From NCBI GenBank assembly GCA_005239435.1, contig ML241305.1:62001-126000 (forward strand): 64,000 bases of DNA, written 5' to 3'. Below, piece by piece: positions 1 through 8,372 of the stretch. A program made the translations under genes and the position numbers. This stretch comes from Halorussus salinisoli (GTDB lineage: Archaea > Halobacteriota > Halobacteria > Halobacteriales > Haladaptataceae). The notes below the pieces were generated by a model. It searched no databases. It had not been told where the DNA came from and saw nothing but the letters and a program-made list of their open reading frames with translations. Each line of letters starts with the position of its first letter. Within the stretch, counting starts at the first letter, position 1.

Positions 1-255
1 CCACCCCTCTACGTCGTCGGCAGCGTTGGTGTAGCGAACCGTCAACTCGGTCCACCCGTCGTCGTACTTCGCCGAGAGTTCGTACCGCTCGGTGCTTCCG
101 CCCTCGGGCCGGACTTCGACCCGGAGCGACTCCTCGGGCACGTAGTCGATGGGGCTTGCAGGCCCCTCGAAGGTGGTCCCGTCCGAGAGAGTGACCTCTA
201 CGTGGTCGTTCTGTTCTGCATCTCCGAGACGCTCGATCAGTTCGGTCTGACTCAC
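1..255 (-). CDS. Hypothetical haloarchaeal protein, N-terminal part only
   Basis: The reverse strand reads open without a stop from a GTG at 253-255 to the left edge of the window, giving 85 codons of an unfinished protein. It begins VSQTELIERLGDAEQND and continues with an acidic, beta-rich stretch (VEVTLSDGTTFEGPAS, then LRVEVRPEGG). No membrane segment or cysteine motif is visible in this part. I do not recognise a characterised family; the composition and third-position GC bias are those of a genuine haloarchaeal gene. The GTG start is chosen because no in-frame start lies upstream before non-coding sequence. Its C-terminus lies outside the window. Confidence 0.6.
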   Translation of the reverse strand, partial: MSQTELIERLGDAEQNDHVEVTLSDGTTFEGPASPIDYVPEESLRVEVRPEGGSTERYELSAKYDDGWTELTVRYTNAADDVEGW

Positions 256-449
256 AGGTCGGCCTTCACCGGAGTCCGGGTTAAGCGTGCGGGCCAGTCC
301 GATTCGGTCGCCACCGTTCGCTCCTCGACTCGGTCGGCTGTCGTCGGGAGCGTAGTCTAACCTTTCGGCCCGAGTAACTAGTCCTTCACTGACCTGACCC
401 CCTCGTCTAACGACCGGAGACCGTAGCCAACCCCGGGCACCCCGAGCCG
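256..449. other. Intergenic region
   Basis: About 190 bases between the divergent end of the unknown gene and the stop of the Lrp-type gene. It holds the promoter of the former and the 3' region of the latter. I see no gene and no strong repeat here. Confidence 0.5.
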
Positions 450-878
450 CTACTTCAGTCGCTCCTGGAGGAACGACGGGTGGGCCGCAGTCACGCCGTC
501 GATATCCAGAATCTTCTCGCTGATGACCTCGCCCACGGCGTCGCCGTCCGCGGCGCGGACTTCGGCCATGAGCATGTGGTCGCCCGACGACGAGTAGAGG
601 GTCTCGACCTCGTCCAGTTGCTTGAGGTCGCGGGTCGCTTCGACGTATTGCTCGCTGGCCACGTCGACACCGACCAGCGCGATAGACTTGCTAGAGAGCT
701 TCTTCGGGTCAATTTCGGCAGTATACCCCACGATGACCCCCTCGTCTTCTAACTTTTCGATGTACTTACGGACCGTGGGCTTCGAGACGTTCGCCCGTTC
801 GGCAATCTCGGCGTAGGACGCCTGGGCGTCCTCCTCTAGAACTGATAGAATTCTATCTTCTGTTGACTGGGCACTCAT
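450..878 (-). CDS. Lrp/AsnC-family transcriptional regulator
   Basis: The 142-residue protein has the usual Lrp/AsnC size and two-part layout. An N-terminal winged helix-turn-helix (about residues 5-55, with ASYAEIAERANVSKPTVRKY) is followed by a ligand-sensing RAM domain (about 65-140, including SSSGDHMLMAEVRA). Such proteins bind DNA as oligomers and respond to amino acids or other small effectors. The ATG at 878 is preferred over an upstream in-frame ATG at 974, because a TATA-like AT stretch at about 903-910 lies 27 bases before 878 and the extra 32 residues look non-coding. An inverted repeat (GTATTT 886-891, AAATAC 905-910) between TATA and start could be an autoregulatory site. It lies on the same strand as, and downstream of, the porAB genes, so it may sense related metabolism; the target is inference. 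Confidence 0.9.
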   Translation of the reverse strand: MSAQSTEDRILSVLEEDAQASYAEIAERANVSKPTVRKYIEKLEDEGVIVGYTAEIDPKKLSSKSIALVGVDVASEQYVEATRDLKQLDEVETLYSSSGDHMLMAEVRAADGDAVGEVISEKILDIDGVTAAHPSFLQERLK

Positions 879-1088
879 TGACAGAGTATTTCGGATACGG
901 GAAAAAATACCTTGCGAATAGGAAAAGAGTCTAAATGCCGACCGAATCCGGTTTCGCGCCGTTCGGCCGGGCATAACCAGACCGAGAAACGAGGGAACGA
1001 CTCGTTACGCTCGCCGAACGAACGGAACCCGTCGAACGATGCGGGACGGCCGCTGGTCTTTTCGGATTCCTACGGTCTACGCGGTGGC

Positions 1089-1328
1089 ATGGTACGACGT
1101 TCGCGCCGACGATTCCTACAGATTTCGCTCGCCGGAGTCACCACCGTTCTCGCCGGGTGTGGAATACCCGGCGGGGATGAAGAAGGCGGAGGTGAAGAGG
1201 GCGGAGGCGAAGAAGGCGGAGGCGAAGAAGGCGGAGGCGAAGAGGGTGGAGAAGAGGGCGGCGGTGAGGAAGAGGAAGACAGCAGGGCCGCGCCCACGGG
1301 CCCCAGCAGGCAGGGGTCCGACGAGTAA
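1089..1328 (+). CDS. Small Tat lipoprotein with Gly-Glu repeats
   Basis: A 79-residue protein starting MVRRSRRRFLQ carries a twin-arginine signal (RRRFLQ), a hydrophobic stretch and a lipobox (LAGC, Cys24), so it should be exported folded by Tat and lipid-anchored. The mature part is almost only Gly and Glu, encoded by five near-identical 15-base units, and ends in a short tail (DSRAAPTGPSRQGSDE). No functional domain follows, which is unusual for a haloarchaeal Tat lipoprotein: normally such a linker precedes a solute-binding or redox domain. It may therefore be the surviving N-terminus of a larger protein, cut by repeat slippage, or a genuine small surface peptide. The ATG at 1089 is chosen because it directly precedes the signal peptide. 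Confidence 0.55.
   Translation: MVRRSRRRFLQISLAGVTTVLAGCGIPGGDEEGGGEEGGGEEGGGEEGGGEEGGEEGGGEEEEDSRAAPTGPSRQGSDE
1176..1250 (+). repeat. Five tandem 15-base repeats
   Basis: Five consecutive 15-base units of the type GGCGAAGAAGGCGGA run from 1176 to 1250 inside the small lipoprotein gene, encoding Gly-Glu-Glu-Gly-Gly. Units three and four are identical and the others differ by one or a few bases. The pattern is typical of slippage-driven expansion. Confidence 0.85.
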
Positions 1329-1344
1329 CGCCGTAGCTGTCGGA

Positions 1345-1366
1345 CGGAAAATAGAAAGAAAACGAC
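1345..1366 (-). terminator. T-rich terminator after porB
   Basis: On the reverse strand the bases just past the porB stop contain two T-runs (TTTTCTTTC and ATTTTCC). Archaeal RNA polymerase stops at such oligo-T stretches, and the site lies in the gap between convergent genes. Confidence 0.45.
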
Positions 1367-1384
1367 GGGGTTGACGAACTCGGT

Positions 1385-2320
1385 TTACTTGTGGCGGTCG
1401 AGCAGGTCGTAGCTACGCTCCCACTCGTAGTCCTCGTCGAAGTACCGCTCGGCCAGCGGTTCCTCGGGCATGTCGCCCGTGGCCTGCTTTTCCTGCTGGT
1501 AGGACGGCCGGTCTTCGTCGTGGTAGAAGCGACCCGTGAGAACTTCGCCCTCGTAGAGGGCGTTCTCGGCCTTCTGCATCATCTCCGACGCTTCGCTGCG
1601 GTCGGTGATGTCGAAGTCGTAGTCGTCGCTGTCCTGCACGTCGATGTACGGGACGTACTGCTTGGCGTCCTTGTTCCACGTCGGGCACTGAGTCAGGAAG
1701 TCCACGTGGGCGAAGCCGTCGTGTTCCATCGCCTCCGTGAGGATCTCCTTGGCCTGGTTCGGGTTGACCGCCGCGGTCCGGGCGATGTAGGACGCACCGG
1801 AGGTCAGTGCCAGCGACAGCGGTCGGATGGGCTGTTTGGCGCTCCCGTGGGGCTGGGTCTTCGACTTGTGACCCTTCGGACTGGTCGGGGAAGTCTGACC
1901 CTTCGTCAGCCCGAAGATTTCGTTGTCGAAGACGATGTAGGTCATGTCGTGGTTCTCGCGGGCGGTGTGCATGAAGTGGTTCCCACCGATGCCGTAGCCG
2001 TCTCCGTCACCGCCCGCCGCGATGACTTCGAGGTCGGGGTTGGCCATCTTCGCCGCACGAGCGACCGGCAGAGAACGGCCGTGGATGGAGTGGAAGCCGT
2101 AGCTCCGGAAGTAGCTCGATAGCTTCCCCGAACAGCCGATACCCGTCACTAGCAGGGTCTCCTCGGGGTTGCGCCCGACTTCGGGCATGGCCTGTTTCAG
2201 CGCCTTCAGGACGCCGAAGTCGCCACAGCCCGGACACCACGTCGCCTGGGGTTCGATTTCGGGGGTGAACTCGTCTCTGTCTATCTCGCGTTCTTCACCG
2301 ATTGCGTTGAATGCACTCAT
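1385..2320 (-). CDS. porB: Pyruvate (2-oxoacid):ferredoxin oxidoreductase, beta subunit
   Basis: This 311-residue protein is the thiamine-diphosphate subunit of the haloarchaeal two-subunit 2-oxoacid:ferredoxin oxidoreductase, which oxidises a 2-oxoacid plus CoA to acyl-CoA and reduces ferredoxin. Visible features are the start of the cofactor domain (QATWCPGCGDFGVLKAL, about residues 27-43), TGIGCSGK, the GDGDGYGIGGNHF metal/ThDP motif and the FGLTKGQTSPTSPKGHK segment. The gene starts two bases after the alpha-subunit stop, so the two are co-transcribed and translationally linked. The lengths (311 and 632) fit the pyruvate enzyme better than the 2-oxoglutarate paralogue, but substrate choice is inferred from size and resemblance only, so korB remains possible. 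Confidence 0.88.
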   Translation of the reverse strand: MSAFNAIGEEREIDRDEFTPEIEPQATWCPGCGDFGVLKALKQAMPEVGRNPEETLLVTGIGCSGKLSSYFRSYGFHSIHGRSLPVARAAKMANPDLEVIAAGGDGDGYGIGGNHFMHTARENHDMTYIVFDNEIFGLTKGQTSPTSPKGHKSKTQPHGSAKQPIRPLSLALTSGASYIARTAAVNPNQAKEILTEAMEHDGFAHVDFLTQCPTWNKDAKQYVPYIDVQDSDDYDFDITDRSEASEMMQKAENALYEGEVLTGRFYHDEDRPSYQQEKQATGDMPEEPLAERYFDEDYEWERSYDLLDRHK

Positions 2321-2322
2321 GA

Positions 2323-4221
2323 TTAATCACCCGTTGCAGATTCGATGCGGACGTTGTACTGGCTCAGGTCGGCGTCCCCGCCGATGCGACTCTCGAAGCC
2401 GGAGACGACCTCCGCCGGCTCGAAGGGGTTGCCGTCGTACTTGAGCAAACTGTACAGTTTCTCGCCGAAGCGACCGAGCTGCCCTTGGATGTGACGGCGG
2501 AACTGCGCCGACGCGTTCATCTCCACGACGAGCGACTCGTCCACGCTCTCCAGGAATGCCGTCACCTCGTCCTTCGGGAACGGCATGATGTCGCTGACGT
2601 TCATCGCCTTGACCGAGTGGCCGTCGTCGTTCAACTGGTCGACGGCCTCCTCGATGACGCCTTTGGTCGAACCGAAGCTGAGGATGCCGTACTCGGCGTC
2701 TTCCGGACCGTAGACGGGCTGGTGGTCGGCGTTCTCGTCGAGTTCCTCCCGGATCGAGTCGAGTTTCGACATCCGGCGGTTCATCTGGAGCACGCGGTTG
2801 TTCGGGTCCTCGCTGATGTGCCCGACTTCGTTGTGCTCGTTACCGGAGGCGAGGAAGTTTCCGCCCTTCTGGCCGGGAATAGAGCGCGGGCTGACGCCGC
2901 CGCGCTCTCCCTCGTCGTCGTACATGTACCGCTTGAATCGACCGGCTTCCTGCACGGCCTCTTCGAGGTCCTTCTCGGTCACGACGCTCCCGATGTCCGG
3001 GTTCGGCTCCTCGTCGAAGTGGACCTCGGGAACCGTCTGGTGGCCACCAGACAGCTTCTGATCGTAGAGGACGATGGCCGGAATCTGGTACTCGTAGGCG
3101 ATTTCGAAGGCCTTGCGGGTCTGCTCGTAACACTCCGCGGGGTCGCCCGGCGCGAACACCACGCGGTTCGAGTCGCCTTGACTCGTGTACAAGACGTGTT
3201 CGAGGTCGCCCTGTTCGGGCTTGGTCGGCATCCCGGTCGAGGGACCGGCGCGCATCGCCTCTACGAGGACGATGGGCGTCTCGGTAATCTCGGCCAGTCC
3301 GAGCGGTTCGGACATCAGCGCGAACCCGCCACCGGACGACCCGGACATCGCCTTCGCGCCAGCGTGGCTCGCACCGATTGCCAGCGACGCTGCGGCGATT
3401 TCGTCCTCGACCTGCTCGGAGATGCCGCCCATGTCCGGCAGATGCTGGGTCATGATAGTGTACACGTCGGTCCACGGGGTCATCGGATACCCCGAGATGA
3501 ACCGACAGCCCTCGTCCAAGGCACCGTAGGCGATGCCGTGGGACCCGGAGACGAGAACCTGCTCCTCGTCCTGCGTCCCACTCGGGGCTCGCAGGTCGTG
3601 GGTGTGTTCGTAGTCCTCGTTGACCGACTCGTAGGCCTCTTCGAGGATCTGGAGGTTCGCCTCCAGCACGTCGCCGCTCATCGCGTCCTCCATCAGGCCC
3701 TCGATGTGTTCGAGGTCCATGTCGAGGAGCGCCGCGGTCGCACCGACGCCTGCGGTGTTACGCATGACCTCCCGGCCGTGTTCCTTGGCGAGTCCTCGCA
3801 GGTCGAGGTCGTAGACGTGCCAGTCGTTCTCCTCGGCACGCTCGTCGAAGTTCTCGATTTCGCTAGCGTCTAGCAGGCCGGAGTCGTAGACGATGACGCC
3901 GCCCTCCCGAAGCTCGTCTAAGTTCTCCGACAACGGCTTTATCTCCTCGTTGCCGTAGTAGGCCTCTTCCTGCGGGTTCCGGGCGAAACTGTCGCCCAGC
4001 GCCAGCAGGAAGTTGTAGTTGTCTCCCCGCGACTTTACCGGTTCGTCTTTCGCTCGGATCTCCACGTACGTGTGGCCGCCGCGGATACGCGACGGGTAGT
4101 GTCGGTGCGTGAATACGTTCAGGCCCGAGCGCATCAGCGCCTTGGCGAAGTTCTGGCTCGTCGAGTCGATTCCGTCGCCGGAACCGCCTGCGATTCGCCA
4201 GATGAGTTCGTCATCCGTCAT
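2323..4221 (-). CDS. porA: Pyruvate (2-oxoacid):ferredoxin oxidoreductase, fused gamma/alpha subunit
   Basis: The 632-residue protein fuses two domains that are separate in many archaea. Residues 1 to about 190 are the gamma domain (IAGGSGDGIDSTSQNF, HYPSRIRGGHTYVEIR). From about 225 onward comes the alpha domain, which forms the ThDP pyrimidine site (HGIAYGALDEGCRFISGYPM). It also carries the GPSTGMPTKPEQGDL motif. No ferredoxin-type cysteine clusters are present, which is normal for the haloarchaeal enzyme, where the delta subunit is missing. It leads a two-gene operon with porB. A perfect inverted repeat at 4284-4300 lies in the upstream region and may be an operator. Pyruvate is the likely substrate, 2-oxoglutarate the alternative. 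Confidence 0.88.
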   Translation of the reverse strand: MTDDELIWRIAGGSGDGIDSTSQNFAKALMRSGLNVFTHRHYPSRIRGGHTYVEIRAKDEPVKSRGDNYNFLLALGDSFARNPQEEAYYGNEEIKPLSENLDELREGGVIVYDSGLLDASEIENFDERAEENDWHVYDLDLRGLAKEHGREVMRNTAGVGATAALLDMDLEHIEGLMEDAMSGDVLEANLQILEEAYESVNEDYEHTHDLRAPSGTQDEEQVLVSGSHGIAYGALDEGCRFISGYPMTPWTDVYTIMTQHLPDMGGISEQVEDEIAAASLAIGASHAGAKAMSGSSGGGFALMSEPLGLAEITETPIVLVEAMRAGPSTGMPTKPEQGDLEHVLYTSQGDSNRVVFAPGDPAECYEQTRKAFEIAYEYQIPAIVLYDQKLSGGHQTVPEVHFDEEPNPDIGSVVTEKDLEEAVQEAGRFKRYMYDDEGERGGVSPRSIPGQKGGNFLASGNEHNEVGHISEDPNNRVLQMNRRMSKLDSIREELDENADHQPVYGPEDAEYGILSFGSTKGVIEEAVDQLNDDGHSVKAMNVSDIMPFPKDEVTAFLESVDESLVVEMNASAQFRRHIQGQLGRFGEKLYSLLKYDGNPFEPAEVVSGFESRIGGDADLSQYNVRIESATGD

Positions 4222-4283
4222 ATTTGTAGCTCACGGCCGTTAGGCCCAGTGTCTGAAGATAGACCGGGGAATCAGTAAAGCCT

Positions 4284-4300
4284 TTGCTATTGATTAGCAA
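4284..4300. promoter_or_regulatory. Inverted repeat upstream of porAB
   Basis: TTGCTA, five bases, TAGCAA forms a perfect 6-base-arm palindrome about 65-80 bases before the porA start. Dyads of this size and place are typical of binding sites for dimeric archaeal regulators, and an Lrp/AsnC gene lies at the far end of the operon. The link is inference. Confidence 0.4.
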
Positions 4301-4394
4301 GCATCTTTCGTGAGGGTTTGGCGGTAAGGGCAAGTTTCTCCGAATGATTTTTTGAAGAGATTTATTATCGGCGGTTTCTTATACGTTCTTAATA

Positions 4395-5189
4395 ATGACT
4401 CAGCAAATGGAAAATCTCAGCCAAGAGAGTGGTGGCTCTGCACTTCTTGGGTCTGAAGCTGTTTTATTTACAGTTATATCTTTGACAGTCTGGGGTTTTT
4501 CAATACCATCTTCGTACTATCTGGTATTCCAACTGTCATCCGTATTTCTTGCCATTCTATTGCTAATACGTACTACTGCTTACTTAGCTCCAAATTCTCG
4601 CGAAACGACGGTGGTGAACTGGACAACCCGGTGGAGTATTTTCTTGTTTGGAATTTGTCTTTTTTACCAGTTCATACTCCTTTCTAGCTGGTTGAAAGAC
4701 TTTTTTACCTTACCAACCAACCCGATATTTATAATCGCGATCATGAGTCTTGTTCTTCATTTGGCAATCGCATTATTTGACGAATCTCTACTAAGAGAAT
4801 ACCTGGGTAGGTGGAGAGAAGTGTTTAAGAACCAGACAGAAAATAGCTATCTCCGGCCTCTATTTCTATGGGTGTCTGATGTTTCTGAGGATGTAAAAGA
4901 GGGAAAAGTAAGTAGGAAACAACAGATAACTTCTCTCTTCTTGCTTTTTCCAATACTACTAATAATTTTACTCTTTCACAGTCCTCTTATTTTATTATCA
5001 CTTCCTATTTATGAGTCTGTCATAGTTGCATCTAGTGCTTTGCTCGCTATCCGATTTATAATTGATACTTCTCGGTACCTCTATTGGACTTACGGCTATG
5101 TAGATGATTATAGTGAGGTGACGGGCCTTACATCATCAACAGCACTCGGCTTTCTCCTAATGCTGTTGCTATTAGGCTCTGTACTCTGA
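4395..5189 (+). CDS. AT-rich multi-pass membrane protein of unknown function
   Basis: A 264-residue protein with about seven hydrophobic segments (for example AVLFTVISLTVWGFSI, VFLAILLLIRTTAYLA, WSIFLFGICLFYQFILL, PIFIIAIMSLVLHLAIALF, SLFLLFPILLIILLF). Between them is a charged cytoplasmic-looking loop around residues 133-175. I recognise no family. The gene differs sharply from its neighbours: it is AT-rich, uses codons such as TTA, ATA and TTT freely, and encodes far fewer acidic residues. TATA-like sequence (ttcttaataatg) abuts the ATG at 4395. Directly downstream lies a start-less coding remnant, so this looks like a recently acquired gene that came in with a rearrangement. Confidence 0.7.
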   Translation: MTQQMENLSQESGGSALLGSEAVLFTVISLTVWGFSIPSSYYLVFQLSSVFLAILLLIRTTAYLAPNSRETTVVNWTTRWSIFLFGICLFYQFILLSSWLKDFFTLPTNPIFIIAIMSLVLHLAIALFDESLLREYLGRWREVFKNQTENSYLRPLFLWVSDVSEDVKEGKVSRKQQITSLFLLFPILLIILLFHSPLILLSLPIYESVIVASSALLAIRFIIDTSRYLYWTYGYVDDYSEVTGLTSSTALGFLLMLLLLGSVL

Positions 5190-5214
5190 ACAAGTGGTTA
5201 TCCGACAAAACTAG

Positions 5215-5343
5215 TACCAAAACGACAGCTACGCCCCGGATCCCGGGACGAAACTCAGCGGCGGGCACGAATTCGCTGGAATCCCAATCGCGCATCTCTG
5301 CGCCGGGATTCTGCTTGGACTGTTCGGGTTCCGCAAGTTCCGC
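5215..5343 (+). pseudogene. C-terminal remnant of a membrane protein
   Basis: After an in-frame TAG at 5212-5214 the plus strand reads 42 sense codons to a TGA at 5341-5343. The product ends with a plausible membrane anchor, AGIPIAHLCAGILLGLFGF, then RKFR. There is no ATG, GTG or TTG in the stretch, so it cannot be translated alone. Base composition returns here from the AT-rich gene to normal haloarchaeal values. I read it as the 3' end of a gene truncated at the edge of the AT-rich insertion; chance coding is the alternative. Confidence 0.35.
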
Positions 5344-5352
5344 TGAAAGTTT

Positions 5353-5565
5353 CTACGACTCCTTGGTCCGGATTATCTCCCGCATGTTGACGTAGATGTC
5401 GCGCGGCGAGGTCTCCTCGTCGGGGTCGTAGAGGTCGCTGATGCGGTAGAGAATCGCGGCGACCATCTTGCTCTCGGAGGACTCCCCGCGAATATCTTCG
5501 GCGATCTCTCGAAGCGTCTTGGCGCGCTCCACGTCGGGTCCGTATGAGCCTTGGTCGTGCGACAT
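5353..5565 (-). CDS. Small conserved-looking protein downstream of mrp
   Basis: A 70-residue acidic, helical soluble protein (MSHDQGSYGPDVERAKTL at the start, then IAEDIRGESSESKMVAAILY). It begins three bases after the stop of the Mrp-type gene, so the pair should be co-transcribed. There are no cysteines, membrane segments or recognised motifs. Function is unknown; linkage suggests a role tied to the Fe-S carrier, such as a partner or regulator, but this is only context. Confidence 0.65.
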   Translation of the reverse strand: MSHDQGSYGPDVERAKTLREIAEDIRGESSESKMVAAILYRISDLYDPDEETSPRDIYVNMREIIRTKES

Positions 5566-5568
5566 GGT

Positions 5569-6603
5569 TCAGCGTTGCTGGCGGCGCTTGATAACACCGA
5601 CGTTGTTGGCGACGTTCTCGGTCAGCACGCGGAACGCGTCGCCCGTGTCGCTGTCCTCGTCGAGGACGATCGGCTTCCCCTCGTCGCCGCCGGTCCGGAC
5701 CGACGGGTCGATGGGGATGGACCCGAGGAACGGCATCTCGTTCGCCTCGGCGAATCGCGCACCGCCGCCGCGGCCGAAGATGTCGTGTTCGCCGCCGCAG
5801 TCGGGGCACACGAACGTGGCCATGTTCTCGGCGATACCGAGGACAGGGGTGTCGTGCTTGCCGAACATCCGAAGTCCCTTTCGGGCGTCGTCGATGGCGA
5901 CCTCTTGGGGCGTCGTGACGATGACCGCGCCCGTGACCGGCACGCTCTGAAGGAGCGTGAGTTGGGCGTCGCCGGTTCCCGGCGGGAGGTCCACGACCAT
6001 GTAGTCGAGATGGCCCCACTCGACGTCTTCCCACAGTTGGGTGAGGACCTTGTGGACCATCGGACCGCGCCAGATGACGGGGTCGTCCTCGCCGACGAGG
6101 AAAGCCATGCTCATGAGTTTCACGCCGAACTGTTCGGGCGGGATCATCGTCTCGTCCTCGGTGGCCTTCGGTACCTCCTCGGCGTCCACCATCCGGGGGA
6201 CGTTCGGGCCGTACACGTCGGCGTCGAACAGGCCGACGCGCGCACCCATCTGCGAGAGGCCCGCCGCGATGTTGACTGCGACGGTGGACTTGCCGACGCC
6301 GCCCTTGCCGGAGGCGACGGCGATGATGTTCTTGACGTTCGGGAGGACTTGCTCGTCGGCCGACACGGAGTCGTCCACGCGGGCCGAGAGCTCGGCTTCG
6401 ATGCCGTGGTCGGAGAGCACTTCTCGAACGCGATTGGCTATCTGGGTCTCGTGCGGCGAGTAGGGCGCGCCGAGCGCGAGCGAGACGTTAGCGGTGTCGC
6501 CCTCGACCGACACGTCGTTGACGAGGTTCAGCGAGACGATGTCGTCGCCGAGGTCGGGGTCCTCGACCTCGCGGAGCAGATCACGTACCTCTGATTCGTC
6601 CAT
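5569..6603 (-). CDS. Mrp/NBP35-family Fe-S cluster carrier ATPase
   Basis: A 344-residue protein of the Mrp (ApbC) family, which carries [4Fe-4S] clusters and delivers them to target enzymes. Residues 1 to about 80 form a MIP18/DUF59-like domain ([20 protein letters not shown]). A deviant Walker A P-loop follows ([10 protein letters not shown], about 98-107), then [24 protein letters not shown] and the cluster-binding CPDC near residue 240. The ATG at 6603 is preferred over one at 6642 because the DUF59 domain starts right there. A second, differently built Mrp paralogue is encoded in the nitrate reductase operon near 29-30 kb, so this copy is probably the general housekeeping carrier. Confidence 0.9.
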   Translation of the reverse strand: MDESEVRDLLREVEDPDLGDDIVSLNLVNDVSVEGDTANVSLALGAPYSPHETQIANRVREVLSDHGIEAELSARVDDSVSADEQVLPNVKNIIAVASGKGGVGKSTVAVNIAAGLSQMGARVGLFDADVYGPNVPRMVDAEEVPKATEDETMIPPEQFGVKLMSMAFLVGEDDPVIWRGPMVHKVLTQLWEDVEWGHLDYMVVDLPPGTGDAQLTLLQSVPVTGAVIVTTPQEVAIDDARKGLRMFGKHDTPVLGIAENMATFVCPDCGGEHDIFGRGGGARFAEANEMPFLGSIPIDPSVRTGGDEGKPIVLDEDSDTGDAFRVLTENVANNVGVIKRRQQR

Positions 6604-6756
6604 ATCGATAGTACGGTCGGACGAGTCGATAAGCCTTGTCAACTATGAGTCGGTTCGGCCGCGTTCGTCCTCTCGGTCGGCTTCGTCCCTTCGGTTGCGT
6701 CCATCCTCCCGGTCACGCACCGATTACTTAACCGACAGTAGGTCGTGGACGGCGCC

Positions 6757-7005
6757 ATGGCAGACCGCGAGACTGCCCCGATCGAATCCGGAGAGCGATA
6801 CTCAGTCGAAATCGAGGACCTCGGTAGCGAAGGCGACGGTATCGCCCGCATCGAATCGTTCGTCGTGTTCGTACCGGACACGGAACTCGGCGAACGCGTG
6901 GACATCGAAATCGAGGAGGTCGGTGGGAGCCACGCCACGGCGTCGGTCGTGGACGAGGAAGAAGACGAGCAACGCTCCGACGAGAGGCGCGACTCCGGCG
7001 AATAA
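6757..7005 (+). CDS. TRAM-domain protein
   Basis: An 82-residue protein consisting of one TRAM domain (about residues 10-65: [43 protein letters not shown]) and an acidic tail. TRAM domains are small OB-fold beta barrels that bind RNA. Stand-alone copies are common in archaea and some act like cold-shock RNA chaperones. The ATG at 6757 is chosen over one at 6745 because an AT-rich box (TTACTTAA) about 30 bases upstream fits a leaderless transcript starting there. It precedes moaA on the same strand, but an apparent separate promoter suggests independent expression. Confidence 0.85.
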   Translation: MADRETAPIESGERYSVEIEDLGSEGDGIARIESFVVFVPDTELGERVDIEIEEVGGSHATASVVDEEEDEQRSDERRDSGE

Positions 7006-7081
7006 CGTAACCAAATTCAGTTACGCAAAGCGGGGTTTCGACGGCGAATTTAAGGACGCGCATGTGAAACCTCCAGAAGTG

Positions 7082-8071
7082 ATGTTGGAGGACGATTTCG
7101 GACGCGAGGTCTCTGGCGTTCGGGTCTCGCTCACCGACCGATGTAACTTCGACTGCGTCTACTGCCACAACGAGGGTTTGGGCGACACGCGCGGTCCGAT
7201 GGACCCCCAAGACGACGAGATGACCGCCGACGAAGTCGTCCGCTTTCTGGAGGTCGCCCGAGAGTTCGACGTGGAGAAGGTCAAGTTCACGGGCGGTGAG
7301 CCGATGCTCCGGCAGGACCTGGAGGAGATTATCCGGCGAACGCCCGACGAGATGGAGGTGTCGCTCACGACCAACGGGACCTTCCTGCCCGGCCGGGCCC
7401 CCGACCTCGTGGAGGCCGGACTGGAGCGGGTGAACGTCTCGCAGGACGCGCTCGACCCCGAGGCGTTCGCGGAGGTCACTCAGAGCGGAGCCTACGACAA
7501 GGTCATCGAGGGAGTCCACGCAGCCGTGGACGCCGGACTCACCCCCGTCAAACTGAACATGGTCGTGTTCGAGCACACGGCCGGCTACGTCGAGGAGATG
7601 GTCGAACACGTCGCCGAGAACGTCGGGCTTCAACTCCAACTCATCCAGTACATGCCCGAGTTGACCGGCAAACCCGAGTGGAACATCGACATCCAGCGCG
7701 TCCACGACTGGCTCGCCGACATCGCAGACGAGGTGGAGACTCGCGAGATGCACGACAGACGGCGGTACTGGGTGGGCGGAACCGCGTCGGACGAGTCCAG
7801 CGGAATGGTCGAAATCGTGGACCCGGTCGAGAATCCGCGGTTCTGCGCGAACTGCCACCGCGTGCGCGTCACGCACGAAGGATACCTGAAAGGGTGTCTG
7901 AATCGCAACGACGACCTCCGGTCGATGGGCGAGATGACCAGAGACGAGATTCGAGAGACGTTCCGCGAGACCGTTGCGAACCGCGTGCCCTACTACGGCG
8001 AGTACATGGTGCAGGGCGACGACGGCGAGTGGGAAATCAACGACGAGTACGTCGGCAACGTCGAAGCCTGA
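7082..8071 (+). CDS. moaA: GTP 3',8-cyclase MoaA (molybdenum cofactor biosynthesis)
   Basis: A 329-residue radical-SAM enzyme that rearranges GTP to 3',8-cyclo-GTP, the first step of molybdopterin synthesis. The N-terminal SAM cluster motif is C21, C25, C28 (CNFDCVYC), followed by the GGEP motif. The second, substrate-binding cluster near the C-terminus uses C255, C258 and C272 (CX2CX13C). MoaA usually ends in a conserved GG dipeptide; here the end is GNVEA, so that tail is absent or altered. The ATG at 7082 is chosen because a TATA-like TTTAAGG lies about 30 bases upstream; an in-frame GTG at 7064 is possible. Its product would feed the NarG enzyme encoded at 35-38 kb. Confidence 0.92.
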   Translation: MLEDDFGREVSGVRVSLTDRCNFDCVYCHNEGLGDTRGPMDPQDDEMTADEVVRFLEVAREFDVEKVKFTGGEPMLRQDLEEIIRRTPDEMEVSLTTNGTFLPGRAPDLVEAGLERVNVSQDALDPEAFAEVTQSGAYDKVIEGVHAAVDAGLTPVKLNMVVFEHTAGYVEEMVEHVAENVGLQLQLIQYMPELTGKPEWNIDIQRVHDWLADIADEVETREMHDRRRYWVGGTASDESSGMVEIVDPVENPRFCANCHRVRVTHEGYLKGCLNRNDDLRSMGEMTRDEIRETFRETVANRVPYYGEYMVQGDDGEWEINDEYVGNVEA

Positions 8072-8372
8072 CCCTCCTACGGGTACCGAGAACCGGACAC
8101 TCCCGCACTCCGACCACGGGCCTCGTACTCCCTCGGCGGTCGTACCTGCGGTCGCCGAACAGTCGGCCGCACCGGAAGGACGCACCGCACCTGCCGAATC
8201 TTCTTCGTTTCGCTCGTCGGGAGCGTACTCCCGACGACCACGCCGTTCCCGACGACTGCGCCGCTCCCGACGACCCCGTCAACACGCGGGAGGGAAACGA
8301 TAATAATCTCTTGAGAAATATCTGAGAGCGTCTGAGAAATAAGAACCTGTCCGAACCCGCCTGCGAATCGTC
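8072..8372. other. Intergenic region between convergent genes
   Basis: About 300 bases between the stops of moaA and the aminotransferase. The left two-thirds are GC-rich without a convincing gene. The right third is AT-rich and contains two imperfect copies of TGAGAAATA (around 8311 and 8332), which may act as terminator sequence for either side. Confidence 0.4.

Noticed and set aside
6494-7081. Long N-terminal extension of MoaA
   Set aside because: It crosses the mrp start and the TRAM gene, is Ser/Arg-rich, and precedes a good promoter for ATG 7082.
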